64,000 nt of DNA from Nocardioides sp. 503 (GCF_004522095.1 NZ_SPUI01000003.1:1240001-1304000); one strand, 5' to 3'; positions 1 through 8,812 are shown, counted from the stretch's first letter. Made by a program: numbers and translations. Notes: generated by a model not told the origin, from the letters alone.

Positions 1-1589
1 TCGGTCGAGGAGGCGTCCGGACGGACGACCGGGGTGAAGCCGGCGGCGCGGACCTTCTGCTCCGCGACCTCCTGGCGGTCGCCGATGACGTCCGGGATCT
101 TCTCCTGGCCGTCGGAGTAGAAGATGGTCACGGTGCTGCCCGTGGGCACCTCGGTGCCGACCGCGGGGTCGGTCTCGACGACCTCGTTCTTGTCCTCGTC
201 GGAGTCGCGCTCCTGCTGGTTGACCTTGAGCCCGGCGGCCTCGAGCGCGGCGGCGGCGTCCTTGCGGGGCTGGCCGATCACGGCCGGGACGGCCACCAGC
301 GGCTTGCCGTTGGAGATCACCAGGTCGACCGCGGAGCCGGGGTCGACGAACTGGTCGAGGTTGGGGGACTGGCTGATCACGTGGTTCTCGCGCACGGTGT
401 CGTCGGGCGCGTAGGAGACCTCGCCCTTCGTGAGGCCGGCGTCGGCGATCTCGAGCAGCGCCTCGTCGTAGGTCAGGCCCACGAGCCGCGGCACCTGGGT
501 CTGCTCCGGAGGGCTCTCGAAGAGCTTCGGCAGGAAGAAGACGCCGGCCACGATGAGCAGGAGCGCGAGGATGCCGAGGAACCACAGGAGCCCGGTGTTG
601 CGCCCGCGGTCGTCGTCGGTGTCGGCCGGCAGGGGCGGACCCGGGGCGGTCGCGGCCACGGTGGTCGTCGCGGGGACGGCGGCCCCCACCACCATCGTGT
701 GCTCCGGCGGCGGCGCGACGGTCGCCTGCACGGGTACGCCGGCGAGGTAGCGCTCGATGTCGGCGCGCATCGCCGCGGCGGACTGGTAGCGGTCCTCGAG
801 CCGCTTGGCCAGCGACTTCATCACGATCGTGTCGATCTCGGGCGGCAGCTCGGTGTCGTGGTCCGACGGCGGCGCGGCCTGCTCGCGGACGTGCTGGTAG
901 GCGACCGCGACCGGGCTGTCGCCCACGAACGGCGGCCGGCCGGTGAGGAGCTCGTAGAGCAGGCAGCCGGTGGAGTAGACGTCCGAGCGGGAGTCGACGG
1001 TCTCGCCGCGCGCCTGCTCGGGGGAGAGGTACTGCGCGGTCCCGACGACGGCGGCGGTCTGCGTCATCGTGGACGAGGCGTCGCTGATGGCGCGGGCGAT
1101 GCCGAAGTCCATGACCTTGATGTCGCCGCTGGGCGTGAGCATCACGTTGCCGGGCTTGATGTCGCGGTGGATGATGCCGGCGCGGTGGCTGTAGTCGAGC
1201 GCGGACAGCACGCCGCTCGTGATCTCCAGCGCCCGTTCGGGCAGGATCTTGCGGCCCTCGCGCAGGATGTCGCGCAGCGTGCGGCCGGCCACGAACTCCA
1301 TGACGATGTAGGGCTGGGCGACGCCGGACCCGTCGGCGGCCGGCTCCTCGCCGGTGTCGTAGACGGCGACGATCGAGGGGTGGTTGAGCGACGCCGAGGA
1401 CTGCGCCTCGCGGCGGAAGCGCGCCTGGAACGTGGCGTCGCTCGCCAGGTCGGTGCGCAGGCGCTTGACCGCCACCACGCGCCCCAGGCGCGTGTCGGTG
1501 CCCTTGCGGACCTCAGCCATGCCGCCGCGGCCGAGGAGCTCGCCGAGCTCGTAGCGGCCCCCGACGACCGTCGGCTGTGAGTTGCTCAT
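1..1589 (-). CDS. pknB: Ser/Thr protein kinase PknB with PASTA domains (C-terminus beyond window)
   Basis: Membrane receptor-type Ser/Thr kinase that senses muropeptides or lipid II and phosphorylates cell-wall and division proteins. The N-terminal kinase domain shows a glycine loop (GRGGMAEV), the catalytic Lys in VAVKR near residue 42, HRDIKPGN near 141 and DFGIA. A juxtamembrane linker and one membrane span (FLGILALLLIVAGVFF) follow. At least two complete extracellular PASTA repeats and part of a third are visible before the left edge cuts the gene. The start ATG overlaps the pknA stop as ATGA (1586-1589), so translation is probably coupled. Position as last visible gene of the pknA-pbpA-rodA-pstP-fha cluster matches the conserved actinobacterial order. 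Confidence 0.96.
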   Translation of the reverse strand, partial: MSNSQPTVVGGRYELGELLGRGGMAEVRKGTDTRLGRVVAVKRLRTDLASDATFQARFRREAQSSASLNHPSIVAVYDTGEEPAADGSGVAQPYIVMEFVAGRTLRDILREGRKILPERALEITSGVLSALDYSHRAGIIHRDIKPGNVMLTPSGDIKVMDFGIARAISDASSTMTQTAAVVGTAQYLSPEQARGETVDSRSDVYSTGCLLYELLTGRPPFVGDSPVAVAYQHVREQAAPPSDHDTELPPEIDTIVMKSLAKRLEDRYQSAAAMRADIERYLAGVPVQATVAPPPEHTMVVGAAVPATTTVAATAPGPPLPADTDDDRGRNTGLLWFLGILALLLIVAGVFFLPKLFESPPEQTQVPRLVGLTYDEALLEIADAGLTKGEVSYAPDDTVRENHVISQSPNLDQFVDPGSAVDLVISNGKPLVAVPAVIGQPRKDAAAALEAAGLKVNQQERDSDEDKNEVVETDPAVGTEVPTGSTVTIFYSDGQEKIPDVIGDRQEVAEQKVRAAGFTPVVRPDASST

Positions 1590-3001
1590 CGGGTGGGCAC
1601 TTCCTCGGGGTTCGTCGTCCGCTGCTGCGGCGACTGAGCGGGATCTGACGGCGTGGAGTCGACGGGCTCGCTGGGCGGCGTGTCGCTCGGGGTGTCGCTG
1701 GGGGTTTCCGACGGCGTGTCGCTCGGGGTCTCCGAGGGAGTCTCGCTGGGCGTGTCGGAGGGGGTGTCGCTGGGGGTGTCCGACGGCGTCTCGGGCGGCG
1801 GCTCCGGCTCGTCCTCGGACTCGGTCGGCTCCTGCGTGGGGGTGTCCTCGGTCGTGGGCTCCGAGGTCGGTGTCTGCGCGGGCGGGGTCTCGTCGTCGGG
1901 ATCGTCGTCCCCGCCGGTGACGAGCAGCAGCACGACCGCGGCCGCGGCCACGAGCAGCAGCACCAGCAGGACGATGCCCCACGGGCCACGGCGACGGTCG
2001 TCGTCGGGCGTGGCCGGGCCGGGTGGCACCGGTGGCACGGGCGTGACGACCGTCGGACCGGCCGCGACCGGGACGGGTGCCATGACCTGGGTGCTCAGGT
2101 CGTCGGCGACCGGCGGCGGCGGCGCCATGACCTCGGTCGCCGGGTTGCGCAGCGCCGTGGCGAACGCCGCGGCGTCGACGTAGCGGTCGGCGGGCTCCTT
2201 GATGAGCGCACGCCGTACGACGGCGGCGAGGTCGGCCGGCACGCCGTCGGGCAGGTCCGGGACGGGCTGCTGGAGGTGGGCGAGCGCGGTGGCGATCGGG
2301 GACTCGGCCTCGAAGGGCCGCCGGCCGACGAGGCACTCGAACGCCACGACGCCGAGGGAGTAGACGTCGGAGGCGGGCGTGGCGGGGTTGCCGCGCGCCT
2401 GCTCGGGCGAGATGTACTGCGGGGTGCCCATCACCTGGCCGGTCTGGGTGATGCCCACACCGTCCGCGGCGCGGGCGATCCCGAAGTCGGTGATCTTGAT
2501 CTTGCGGTCCGGCGTCACCAGCAGGTTGGCCGGCTTGATGTCGCGGTGCACGATCCCGGCGGCGTGCGCGACCGCCACGGCGTCGGCGGCCTGCGCGAGC
2601 AGGTCGCGGGCGACCTCGGGGTCGAGCGGCCGGCCGCCGCGCAGGAGGTCCGACAGCGGCTTGCCGTCGACCAGCTCCATGACGAGGTAGGGCCGCGGCG
2701 CGCCGGACCCGTCGGCGGCACCCGGGCCCAGCGCCTCGCCGAAGTCGTAGACGCCTGCGACGCCGGGGTGGTGCAGTGCCGCGGCGTGCTGGGCCTCGGT
2801 CTCGAAGCGGGAGCGGAACGTCGGGTCGTCGGCGAACTCGTGCTTGAGCAGCTTGACGGCCACCTCGCGGCCCAGCGTGGTGTCGGTGGCGCGCCACACC
2901 TCGCCCATGCCGCCGGTGGCGATGCGGGAGTCGAGCCGGTAGCGGCGCGCGTCGTCGGCGAAGCGCTCCGGGGTGCCGGACGTGCCAGACGTGTCAGTCA
3001 T
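1586..3001 (-). CDS. pknA: Ser/Thr protein kinase PknA with long Ser/Thr/Pro extracellular tail
   Basis: Membrane Ser/Thr kinase of 471 residues, partner of PknB in control of cell shape and division. Kinase features: ATGGMGEV loop, Lys50 in VAVK, HRDIKPANL (His152), DFG (172-174) and SPE at the end of the activation segment. Proline/valine-rich linker about 290-335, one membrane span about 341-363, then about 108 outward-facing residues rich in Asp/Glu, Ser, Thr and Pro with many SDTP/SETP tetrapeptides (coded by 1655-1815). No PASTA domain. ATG start at 3001 overlaps the end of pbpA by 8 bases. The length of the acidic repeat tail is the unusual part; PknA of mycobacteria has a much shorter outer segment. 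Confidence 0.95.
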   Translation of the reverse strand: MTDTSGTSGTPERFADDARRYRLDSRIATGGMGEVWRATDTTLGREVAVKLLKHEFADDPTFRSRFETEAQHAAALHHPGVAGVYDFGEALGPGAADGSGAPRPYLVMELVDGKPLSDLLRGGRPLDPEVARDLLAQAADAVAVAHAAGIVHRDIKPANLLVTPDRKIKITDFGIARAADGVGITQTGQVMGTPQYISPEQARGNPATPASDVYSLGVVAFECLVGRRPFEAESPIATALAHLQQPVPDLPDGVPADLAAVVRRALIKEPADRYVDAAAFATALRNPATEVMAPPPPVADDLSTQVMAPVPVAAGPTVVTPVPPVPPGPATPDDDRRRGPWGIVLLVLLLVAAAAVVLLLVTGGDDDPDDETPPAQTPTSEPTTEDTPTQEPTESEDEPEPPPETPSDTPSDTPSDTPSETPSETPSDTPSETPSDTPSDTPPSEPVDSTPSDPAQSPQQRTTNPEEVPTR

Positions 3002-4463
3002 CGAGGATCGCCTCCATCACGGCCTTGGCGATGGGACCGCCGAGCTGGCCGCCCGCGATCTCGCCGCGCGGGATGTCGGCCGACTCGATCATCACCGCGA
3101 CGGCGACCTCGGGGTCCTCGGCGGGCGCGAAGGAGACGAACCAGGCGTAGGGCGGCACGTCGTCCTGCCCGCTCTGGGCGGTGCCGGTCTTGCCGGCGAC
3201 GCTGACGCCGGGGATCGCCGCGGGCGAGGCCGTGCCGTTGTCGACGGTGGCGACCAGCAGCTGGGTGAGGTCGGCGGCGGTGGAGGACGACACGGCCTGC
3301 GACAGGTCGCTGGCCTCGGTCTTCTCGAGCGTGGCGAGGTCGGCCGACTGGACCTCGTCGACGACGTAGGGACGCCTCACCACGCCGCCGTTGGCGATCC
3401 CGGCGACGACCATCGCCATCTGCAGCGGCGTGGACCGCACCTCGAACTGGCCGATCCCGGCCTGGCCGGTCTGAGGCGGGTTCATCTCGGTCGGGAAGTT
3501 CGACTTGGCCTGGGGGCGCAGGTCCTCGAGGTAGGTGGTGTTGAACCCGAAGGCCTCGGCCTGCTTGATCATCGCCTCCGCGCCGACCTCCACGGCGAGC
3601 GCCGCGAAGGTGGTGTTGCAGGAGTTCTCCATGGCCTGCTCGAAGGGGATCCTGTCGGTGCCGCAGTCGCGGCCCTCGTTGTCGATGACGCCGCTGTCGC
3701 CCGAGGTCTGGGGCAGGCGGTACGTCGCGCCGCCCGGCACCATGCTGTCCGCGGTGTAGGCGCCGCTCTCGATCGCGGCCGCCGCGGTCACCAGCTTGAA
3801 CGTCGAGCCCGGCGGCAGCGTGGTCTGGATGCCGCGGTTGAGCAGCGGCTCGGAGTCGTCGGCGAGGAGCTTGTCGTAGGTGTCGCTGACCTCGTCGAGG
3901 TCGTGCGAGGCCAGCTTGTTGGGGTCGTAGCTCGGGAGCGAGACCATCGCCAGGATCTTGCCGGTGCTCGGGTCGAGCGCCACGACCGAGCCCTCGACGT
4001 CGCCGGGCAGCGCGTCCAGGCCCTCGAAGGCGGCGTCCTGCGCCTCGGGGTCGATCGTGAGCTGGACGCTGCCGCCCTTGTGGGGGTCATTGGTGAGCAG
4101 GTCGACGAGCTTGGTGACGAACAGGCGCGGGTCCTCGCCCGAGAGGACCTGGTTCTGGGAGCGCTCCACGCCGGTCTGGCTGAAGTAGGAGAAGTAGCCC
4201 GTGACGGGCGCGTAGCGGAACGGCTCGGCGTAGGTGCGCTGGAACTCGAACCGGTCGTCGCTCGGCACGCTCTCGGCCACCGGGTCGCGGCCGACCAGGA
4301 TCGCGCCGCGCTCGCGGGAGTAGGACTCCTCGATCACCCGGCGGTTGCGGGCGTCGTTGTTGAGGTCGTCGGCCTTCCAGAACTGCAGGTAGGTCGCGTT
4401 GAGCATCAGCGCCACGAACAGGAAGAGGCAGAAGAGCGAGACCGTGCGGATGGGCTTGTTCAC
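2994..4463 (-). CDS. pbpA: Class B penicillin-binding protein PbpA (peptidoglycan transpeptidase)
   Basis: D,D-transpeptidase that cross-links peptidoglycan, working with the RodA-type polymerase coded just upstream. 489 residues: a short cytoplasmic start, one N-terminal membrane anchor (SLFCLFLFVALML), a PBP dimerisation region, then a transpeptidase domain with the three active-site motifs STFK (in PPGSTFKLVT), SCN (in ENSCNTTFA) and KTG (in GKTGTAQ). I chose the GTG at 4463 (VNKPIRTV) because it gives the family-typical short N-terminus and overlaps the rodA stop as GTGA (4460-4463). Upstream codons in the same frame are only the shadow of rodA. Confidence 0.95.
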   Translation of the reverse strand: MNKPIRTVSLFCLFLFVALMLNATYLQFWKADDLNNDARNRRVIEESYSRERGAILVGRDPVAESVPSDDRFEFQRTYAEPFRYAPVTGYFSYFSQTGVERSQNQVLSGEDPRLFVTKLVDLLTNDPHKGGSVQLTIDPEAQDAAFEGLDALPGDVEGSVVALDPSTGKILAMVSLPSYDPNKLASHDLDEVSDTYDKLLADDSEPLLNRGIQTTLPPGSTFKLVTAAAAIESGAYTADSMVPGGATYRLPQTSGDSGVIDNEGRDCGTDRIPFEQAMENSCNTTFAALAVEVGAEAMIKQAEAFGFNTTYLEDLRPQAKSNFPTEMNPPQTGQAGIGQFEVRSTPLQMAMVVAGIANGGVVRRPYVVDEVQSADLATLEKTEASDLSQAVSSSTAADLTQLLVATVDNGTASPAAIPGVSVAGKTGTAQSGQDDVPPYAWFVSFAPAEDPEVAVAVMIESADIPRGEIAGGQLGGPIAKAVMEAILDD

Positions 4464-5848
4464 AGCTTGATCACCTGCGTGGACTGCTCGTCGGGCGCCT
4501 CGCTCGGCCCGGAGAGGTCCGGGACGGGGCGACGGGCCTGGTCGGAGATGCGCAGCAGCAGCGCGATGATGACCCAGTTGGCCACGAGCGAGGAGCCGCC
4601 GTAGGACAGGAACGGCGTGGTGAGACCGGTGAGCGGGATCAGCCGGGTGACGCCGCCGACGACCACGAAGACCTGCAGCGTGACCACGCCGGCCAGCCCG
4701 ACCGCGACCAGCTTGCCGAAGCCGTCGCGCGAGATCAGCGCCGCGCGCAGGGCCCGCTCGACGATGAGGCCGTAGAGCACCAGCACGGCGATGACGCCGG
4801 TGAGCCCGAGCTCCTCGCCGATCGCGCCCATGATGAAGTCGGCCTCGGCGTAGGTGATGCGGGTCGGGTCGCCCTCGCCGAAGCCGCGCCCGATGAGGCC
4901 GCCCCAGCCCATGCCGAACATGGTCTCGACGATCTGGTCGCTGTAGGGCGGGCGCGGGGCGTTGTAGTAGTCGAAGGGGTGCAGCCAGATGTCGACGCGG
5001 TCCTGCACGTGGCCGAAGAGGCGCCACGCGACGAACGCGCCCGAGATGAACAGCCCGCCGCCGACGACCAGCCAGCCGGGCCGCTCGGTGGCGACGTAGA
5101 GCATCACGAGGAAGAGGCCGAAGAAGAGCAGGCTGGAGCCGAGGTCGCGCTGGAAGACCAGGATGCCGAGGCTGACCAGCCACATCGCGAGGATCGGGCC
5201 GAGGTCGCGGCCGCGCGGCAGGTCGACGAAGAGGACCCGTCGTCCGGCCAGGGCGAGCGCGTCGCGGTGCAGGACGAGGTAGCCGGCGAACGCGACGACC
5301 AGCAGCACCTTGGCGACCTCGCCCGGCTGGAAGGTGAAGGGCCCGACGCCGATCCAGATCTTGGCGCCGTTGATGGTCTTGCCGACGCCGGGGACCATCG
5401 GCAGGAGCAGCAGCACGATCGCCAGCAGGCCGAAGGTGTAGGTGAACCGGGTCAGGATGCGGTGATCGCGCAGGACCACGAGCGCGCCGACGAACAGCAC
5501 GACGCCCAGCGTCATCCAGGTCAGCTGCTGGCGGGCGAAGGTGGTGCCCTCGGTGAGGTCGAGGCGGTGGATGACCGCCAGGCCGAGACCGTTGAGCGCG
5601 GCGACGACCGGCAGCAGCACCGGGTCGGCGTACGGCGCGACCAGGCGGACCGCGACGTGGGCGCCGACGAGCAGCGCGGCCAGCCAGCCGCCGTAGCCGA
5701 GGATGTCGACGGGCACGTGGCCCTCGACCCCGATGCCGACCGCGGCGTAGGCGCCGATGCCGACCCCGAGCGCGAGGATGAGCAGGAACAGCTCGGCACC
5801 GCGTCGCCGGCGGTGCACGAACCCCATCAGGGCCGAGGACTGGGACAT
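4460..5848 (-). CDS. rodA: RodA/FtsW-family peptidoglycan glycosyltransferase (SEDS)
   Basis: Multi-pass SEDS protein that polymerises lipid II glycan strands with its cognate class B PBP. 462 residues with about 10-12 hydrophobic segments. Family signatures include VPGVGKTINGAKIWI, FQPGEVAKVLLV, PRGRDLGP and FQRDLGSSLLFFG, and the C-terminal run TTPFLSYGGSSLVANW. The product is usually called RodA or FtsW-like in this cluster; a distinct FtsW would normally sit in the dcw cluster, so RodA is the better name. It lies 3 bases from pstP upstream and overlaps pbpA by 4 bases, so the three genes are very likely one transcript. Confidence 0.94.
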   Translation of the reverse strand: MSQSSALMGFVHRRRRGAELFLLILALGVGIGAYAAVGIGVEGHVPVDILGYGGWLAALLVGAHVAVRLVAPYADPVLLPVVAALNGLGLAVIHRLDLTEGTTFARQQLTWMTLGVVLFVGALVVLRDHRILTRFTYTFGLLAIVLLLLPMVPGVGKTINGAKIWIGVGPFTFQPGEVAKVLLVVAFAGYLVLHRDALALAGRRVLFVDLPRGRDLGPILAMWLVSLGILVFQRDLGSSLLFFGLFLVMLYVATERPGWLVVGGGLFISGAFVAWRLFGHVQDRVDIWLHPFDYYNAPRPPYSDQIVETMFGMGWGGLIGRGFGEGDPTRITYAEADFIMGAIGEELGLTGVIAVLVLYGLIVERALRAALISRDGFGKLVAVGLAGVVTLQVFVVVGGVTRLIPLTGLTTPFLSYGGSSLVANWVIIALLLRISDQARRPVPDLSGPSEAPDEQSTQVIKL

Positions 5849-5851
5849 GGC

Positions 5852-7237
5852 TCAGCCGGCCCCTTCGGTGCTGGCCGTGCTCGGCGGGGTGCCGGTCGGC
5901 GTCTCGGTGGCCGTGCCGGTCGGGGTGTCGGTGGGGGTGTCTGCGGGGCTCTCCGCGGGGGACATCTCGGCGGACAGGTTCTGGACGGTCTCGCGGGCGG
6001 CGTCGAGGTCGCTGACCTCGATGCCCTGCCGCACGCGCCCGGCGTCGTAGTCGCTGAGTCGGTCCAGCTCGACGTCGCTGGTCTGGTAGAGGTCGCTGAG
6101 GTCCATGCCGGGCAGGTCGGTGTTGATGCCGCGGTAGATGACGACGTTGCCGTCGCTCTCGCCGACGAAGTACTGGCGCTGGGTCCAGGAGTACGCCGCC
6201 GCGGCGGCCACCCAGACGACGCCGACCACGACCGCGAGCACGAGCAGGCGGGTCAGCCACTGGTAGCGCGACGGGGGGATCGGGGCGTAGCGGGCGGCCT
6301 CGGGGTCCACCGGCGCCGACGAGCCGCCGGCCCCGCCCCCGGGTCCGCCGACGATCTCGTCCTCGATGGGGTCCAGCTCGCCGGTGTCGCCGGCGCGGTG
6401 CCCGCGGAAGAGGCTGCCCTTGGCGCGCGGGGCGCGGCGGCGCAGCTCGGCGGCCGCGCCGACCAGCAGCGGCTCCAGGGCCTCGTAGGCCGGGTCGTCG
6501 GCCGAGGCCTCCTCGGTGACGACGTCGGCGACCAGGCAGGTGACGTTGTCGGAGCTGCCGGCCTCGAGGCTGGCGCGCACGAGCTCGACCGCGGCGTAGT
6601 CGGGCGTGCCCATCGAGAGGATGTCGGCGAGCCGGCCGTCGTCGAGCACGCCGCAGGCGCCGTCGCTGCACAGGAACAGCCGGTCGCCGGGCACCAGCTC
6701 GATCATGAACAGGTCGGGGTCGGCCTCCTGCATGCCGTCGAGCGCCTTGAGGATGAGGTTGCGGTGCGGGTGGACCCGCGACTCGGCCTCGGTGATGCGG
6801 CCCTCGTCGATGAGCGACTGGACGAAGGTGTGGTCCTTGGTGAGCTGGGAGAGCTCCTGGTCGCGGTAGAGGTAGGCGCGGCTGTCGCCGACGTGGCCCA
6901 TCCCGACGCGGTCGCCGTCGAAGAGCGCGACGGTGGCGGTGGTGCTGGTGCCGTTGAGGGCCGGGTCGGCGTCGACGAGCTGCCCGATGCGCAGGTGCGC
7001 CTCGTGCAGCGTGTCGGCGACCCGGTCGAGCAGGTCGGCGCCGGTGTCGTCGGCCGGCGGCACGTCGAGCTCGCGCAGGGTCTGGATGGCGGTGGCCGAG
7101 GCGATGTCGCCCCGGGCCGCCCCGCCCACGCCGTCGCACACGGCGAGCAGCCAGGCGCCGGCGTACCCGGAGTCCTGGTTGTCCTTGCGTACGCGGCCGA
7201 CGTCGGAGATGGCCGAGTAGTGCAGGCGCAGGCTCAT
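5852..7237 (-). CDS. pstP: PP2C-family Ser/Thr phosphatase PstP
   Basis: Metal-dependent phosphatase that reverses PknA/PknB phosphorylation. 461 residues: cytoplasmic PP2C domain about 1-240 with metal-binding motifs (KDNQDS, CDGVGG, GHVGDSRAYL, SDGACG, DNVTCLV), a proline/glycine linker, one membrane span near 325-345 (LLVLAVVVGVVWVAAAAA) and an outer region. The outer C-terminus ends in a Thr/Pro-rich stretch (DTPTDTPTGTATETPT) resembling in composition the tail of PknA. It sits 7 bases downstream of fhaB and 3 bases upstream of rodA in the same operon. Confidence 0.95.
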   Translation of the reverse strand: MSLRLHYSAISDVGRVRKDNQDSGYAGAWLLAVCDGVGGAARGDIASATAIQTLRELDVPPADDTGADLLDRVADTLHEAHLRIGQLVDADPALNGTSTTATVALFDGDRVGMGHVGDSRAYLYRDQELSQLTKDHTFVQSLIDEGRITEAESRVHPHRNLILKALDGMQEADPDLFMIELVPGDRLFLCSDGACGVLDDGRLADILSMGTPDYAAVELVRASLEAGSSDNVTCLVADVVTEEASADDPAYEALEPLLVGAAAELRRRAPRAKGSLFRGHRAGDTGELDPIEDEIVGGPGGGAGGSSAPVDPEAARYAPIPPSRYQWLTRLLVLAVVVGVVWVAAAAAYSWTQRQYFVGESDGNVVIYRGINTDLPGMDLSDLYQTSDVELDRLSDYDAGRVRQGIEVSDLDAARETVQNLSAEMSPAESPADTPTDTPTGTATETPTGTPPSTASTEGAG

Positions 7238-7244
7238 GAGCAGC

Positions 7245-7718
7245 TCACTTGCGCAGCTCCAGGATCGTCTTGCCGATCCGGACCTGGGTGCCGAGCGTGA
7301 TCGTGGTGGGCTGGGTGATGCGGACGGTGCCGATGTAGGTGCCGTTGGTGGAGCCGAGGTCCTCGACGAACCACTGGTCGCCCGAGGCGGCGATCCGGGC
7401 GTGTCGGGTGGAGACGTAGTCGTCCTCGAGCCGGATCGCGGCGTCGGGGCCGCGGCCGATCAGGATCGGGGCGTGGTCGAGCGAGGCGGTGGCGCCGTTG
7501 TTGGTGCCGGAGGTGACGACGACCTGGGTGGGAGAGCCACGGCGCTTGGGCGGCTTCTTCTGCTTGGCCGGCTTGGCGCCGCCGGCGGCGGCCCGCGCGG
7601 CCTCGGGCACCCGGGCGCCGAACATGTCGGAGCGGATCACCGAGATCGCGGACAGTACGAAGATCCACAGGATCGCGAGGTAGGCGATCCGGATGAGGAA
7701 GAGCGTCAGCTCAGACAT
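7245..7718 (-). CDS. fhaB: FHA-domain membrane protein FhaB (FipA-like)
   Basis: Small FHA protein that binds phosphothreonine on partners of the PknA/PknB pathway; the mycobacterial homologue contacts division proteins. 157 residues: N-terminal membrane span about 5-25 (LFLIRIAYLAILWIFVLSAI), a Lys/Pro/Arg-rich basic linker (KPAKQKKPPKRR), then an FHA domain about 65-157 with the phosphopeptide-binding motifs IGRG, STRHARI and DLGSTNGTY. It overlaps the end of fhaA by 8 bases and is followed after 7 bases by pstP. All diagnostic FHA residues are present. Confidence 0.94.
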   Translation of the reverse strand: MSELTLFLIRIAYLAILWIFVLSAISVIRSDMFGARVPEAARAAAGGAKPAKQKKPPKRRGSPTQVVVTSGTNNGATASLDHAPILIGRGPDAAIRLEDDYVSTRHARIAASGDQWFVEDLGSTNGTYIGTVRITQPTTITLGTQVRIGKTILELRK

Positions 7719-8424
7719 CGGCGTCCTCCCGGACCACGCGCACGGTCATGGTGGTGTTGCCGATCTTGACCCGCGAGCCGTCGTGCAGGCCGGCGTGCTT
7801 GACCTTGCGGCCCTCGACCAGCATGCCGTTGGTGGAGCCCAGGTCGTGGACCTCGATCTCCAGCTCGTCGCCGACGCCGGAGACGGTGAACTCCACGTGC
7901 CGTCGGCTGACGCCCGGGTCGCTGATGCGGACGTCGGCCTCGGTGCCGCGCCCGATCACCAGGCCGGGAGGCTGCAGCGGGTGCTGGGTGCCGTTGACGT
8001 CGAGCACCGCGCGGGCCCGGCTGACCTGCGTGTGGGAGGCGTTGCCGGTGACCGACGCCTGGGCGGAGCTGCGGATCCGGAAGCGGCCGGTGGTGAGGTC
8101 GTCGGCCGGCTCGAAGCCGAGCTGCACGGGCCCGGTGAAGACGTAGCCCTGGGCGTCGGCGTGCTCACGGAGCTGGCCGATGAGCTCCTTGGCCATGGCG
8201 CCCTCGTACGTCGCGAGCCGGTCCAGGTCGGTCTGCGAGAGCTCGACGTGGAAGTCGTTGGGCACCAGCCGGCGGTCGCGCGAGAGGATCTGGGCGTTGT
8301 TGTCGCACTCGCGCTGGAGCGCGGCGGCGATCTCGACCGGCTGCACGGCGGAGCGGAACGCCCGGGCGAACGCGCCGGAGATCATCTGCTCGAGCCGTTG
8401 CTCGAACCTCTGCAGGCCTCCCAC
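7711..8424 (-). CDS. fhaA: FhaA: DUF3662 plus C-terminal FHA domain
   Basis: Cytoplasmic adaptor of the cell-wall kinase pathway; the mycobacterial homologue binds the phosphorylated pseudokinase domain of MviN. Read from the GTG at 8424 it has 237 residues: an N-terminal DUF3662 domain (QRFEQRLEQMISGAFARAF onwards) and a C-terminal FHA domain about 140-237 with IGRG, SRRHVEF and DLGSTNGM. I chose 8424 because a strong ribosome-binding run (GGAAGGAGGGG) lies just upstream and the protein then begins like its family. Longer in-frame readings reach the tRNA gene and are implausible. A candidate -10 (TACGAT, complement of 8493-8498) lies upstream. First gene of the operon running to pknB. Confidence 0.93.
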   Translation of the reverse strand: MGGLQRFEQRLEQMISGAFARAFRSAVQPVEIAAALQRECDNNAQILSRDRRLVPNDFHVELSQTDLDRLATYEGAMAKELIGQLREHADAQGYVFTGPVQLGFEPADDLTTGRFRIRSSAQASVTGNASHTQVSRARAVLDVNGTQHPLQPPGLVIGRGTEADVRISDPGVSRRHVEFTVSGVGDELEIEVHDLGSTNGMLVEGRKVKHAGLHDGSRVKIGNTTMTVRVVREDADV

Positions 8425-8582
8425 GTCCCCCTCCTTCCGCAGACAGCGCCAGACATGGCGAACGGACCCGTCCTCGAGACGGGGTTCGATCGATCGTATC
8501 GGGGTCGTGCCCGCGCATCGTGCACCCTCCGGCCCGGTTTGGGGGTCAAACCCGCCCTGGGATAGCCTGACCCGGCTCACTT

Positions 8583-8665
8583 GCGCGAGTGGCGGAACGG
8601 CAGACGCGCTGGCTTCAGGTGCCAGTGTCCGAAAGGGCGTGGGGGTTCAAATCCCCCCTCGCGCA
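8583..8665 (+). tRNA. tRNA-Leu (anticodon CAG)
   Basis: Full class II cloverleaf. The acceptor stem GCGCGAG (8583-8589) pairs with CTCGCGC (8658-8664), followed by discriminator A8665. Anticodon stem CTGGC/GCCAG encloses loop TTCAGGT, giving anticodon CAG. A long variable arm follows (tgtccgaaagggcgt region), as expected for tRNA-Leu. T arm GGGGG-TTCAAAT-CCCCC at 8641-8657. The CCA end is not encoded. A possible promoter has TAGCCT at 8563-8568. Confidence 0.96.
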
Positions 8666-8674
8666 CAGATAGAC

Positions 8675-8705
8675 CGCAGGGCCCCGGGTCTCCCGGGGCC
8701 CTGCG
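8675..8705 (+). terminator. Perfect GC-rich hairpin after tRNA-Leu
   Basis: A 14-bp perfect stem (CGCAGGGCCCCGGG, 8675-8688, with its complement 8692-8705) closes a 3-base loop ten bases after the tRNA. There is no U-tract, which is usual for actinobacterial terminators. It probably ends the tRNA transcript. Confidence 0.8.
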
Positions 8706-8760
8706 GCGTTGTGGCGAGCGGTGCGCAGTGGGTGCGTGGTGGGTCGGTGCGGGGTCGGTG

Positions 8761-8812
8761 CGGGTCGTGTGCCGCAGGCAGCGCCGGAGCGCGCTCTCCG
8801 GCACACGACCCG
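8761..8812. repeat. Palindromic repeat GGGTCGTGTGCC, copy 1
   Basis: Perfect 14-base arms (8761-8774 and 8799-8812) around a 24-base centre. The 12-base arm GGGTCGTGTGCC and its complement recur in the copies at 10598-10647 and 11040-11089. The centre contains CAGCGCCGGAGCGCGCTCT (8779-8797), also found exactly in copy 2. This copy lies downstream of both the tRNA and the minus-strand gene ending at 8846, so it may also act as a terminator. Confidence 0.85.

Noticed and set aside
381..1580. Long plus-strand open frame opposite pknB (399 codons)
   Set aside because: It mirrors the third-position GC of the kinase gene on the other strand. The product is Arg/Val/Gly-rich with no domain, and there is no promoter or ribosome-binding site.
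1660..1815. Repeat tract in pknA as a CRISPR or minisatellite locus
   Set aside because: Repeats are in frame and code SDTP/SETP tetrapeptides; unit length is short and variable, with no spacers.
2994..7139. A single 1381-codon minus-strand frame spanning pbpA, rodA and pstP
   Set aside because: Only its last 489 codons are a real protein (pbpA from GTG 4463). The rest is an out-of-frame shadow of rodA and pstP, which have clear motifs in their own frames.
4979..7300. 773-codon plus-strand frame opposite rodA and pstP
   Set aside because: Asp/Gly/Val-rich antisense shadow with no known domain; the opposite strand carries genes with full sets of catalytic motifs.
8425..8580. Longer fhaA starting at 8580
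   Set aside because: The extra 52 residues run up to the tRNA gene, lack a ribosome-binding site and have no family match, while GTG 8424 has GGAAGGAGGGG upstream.
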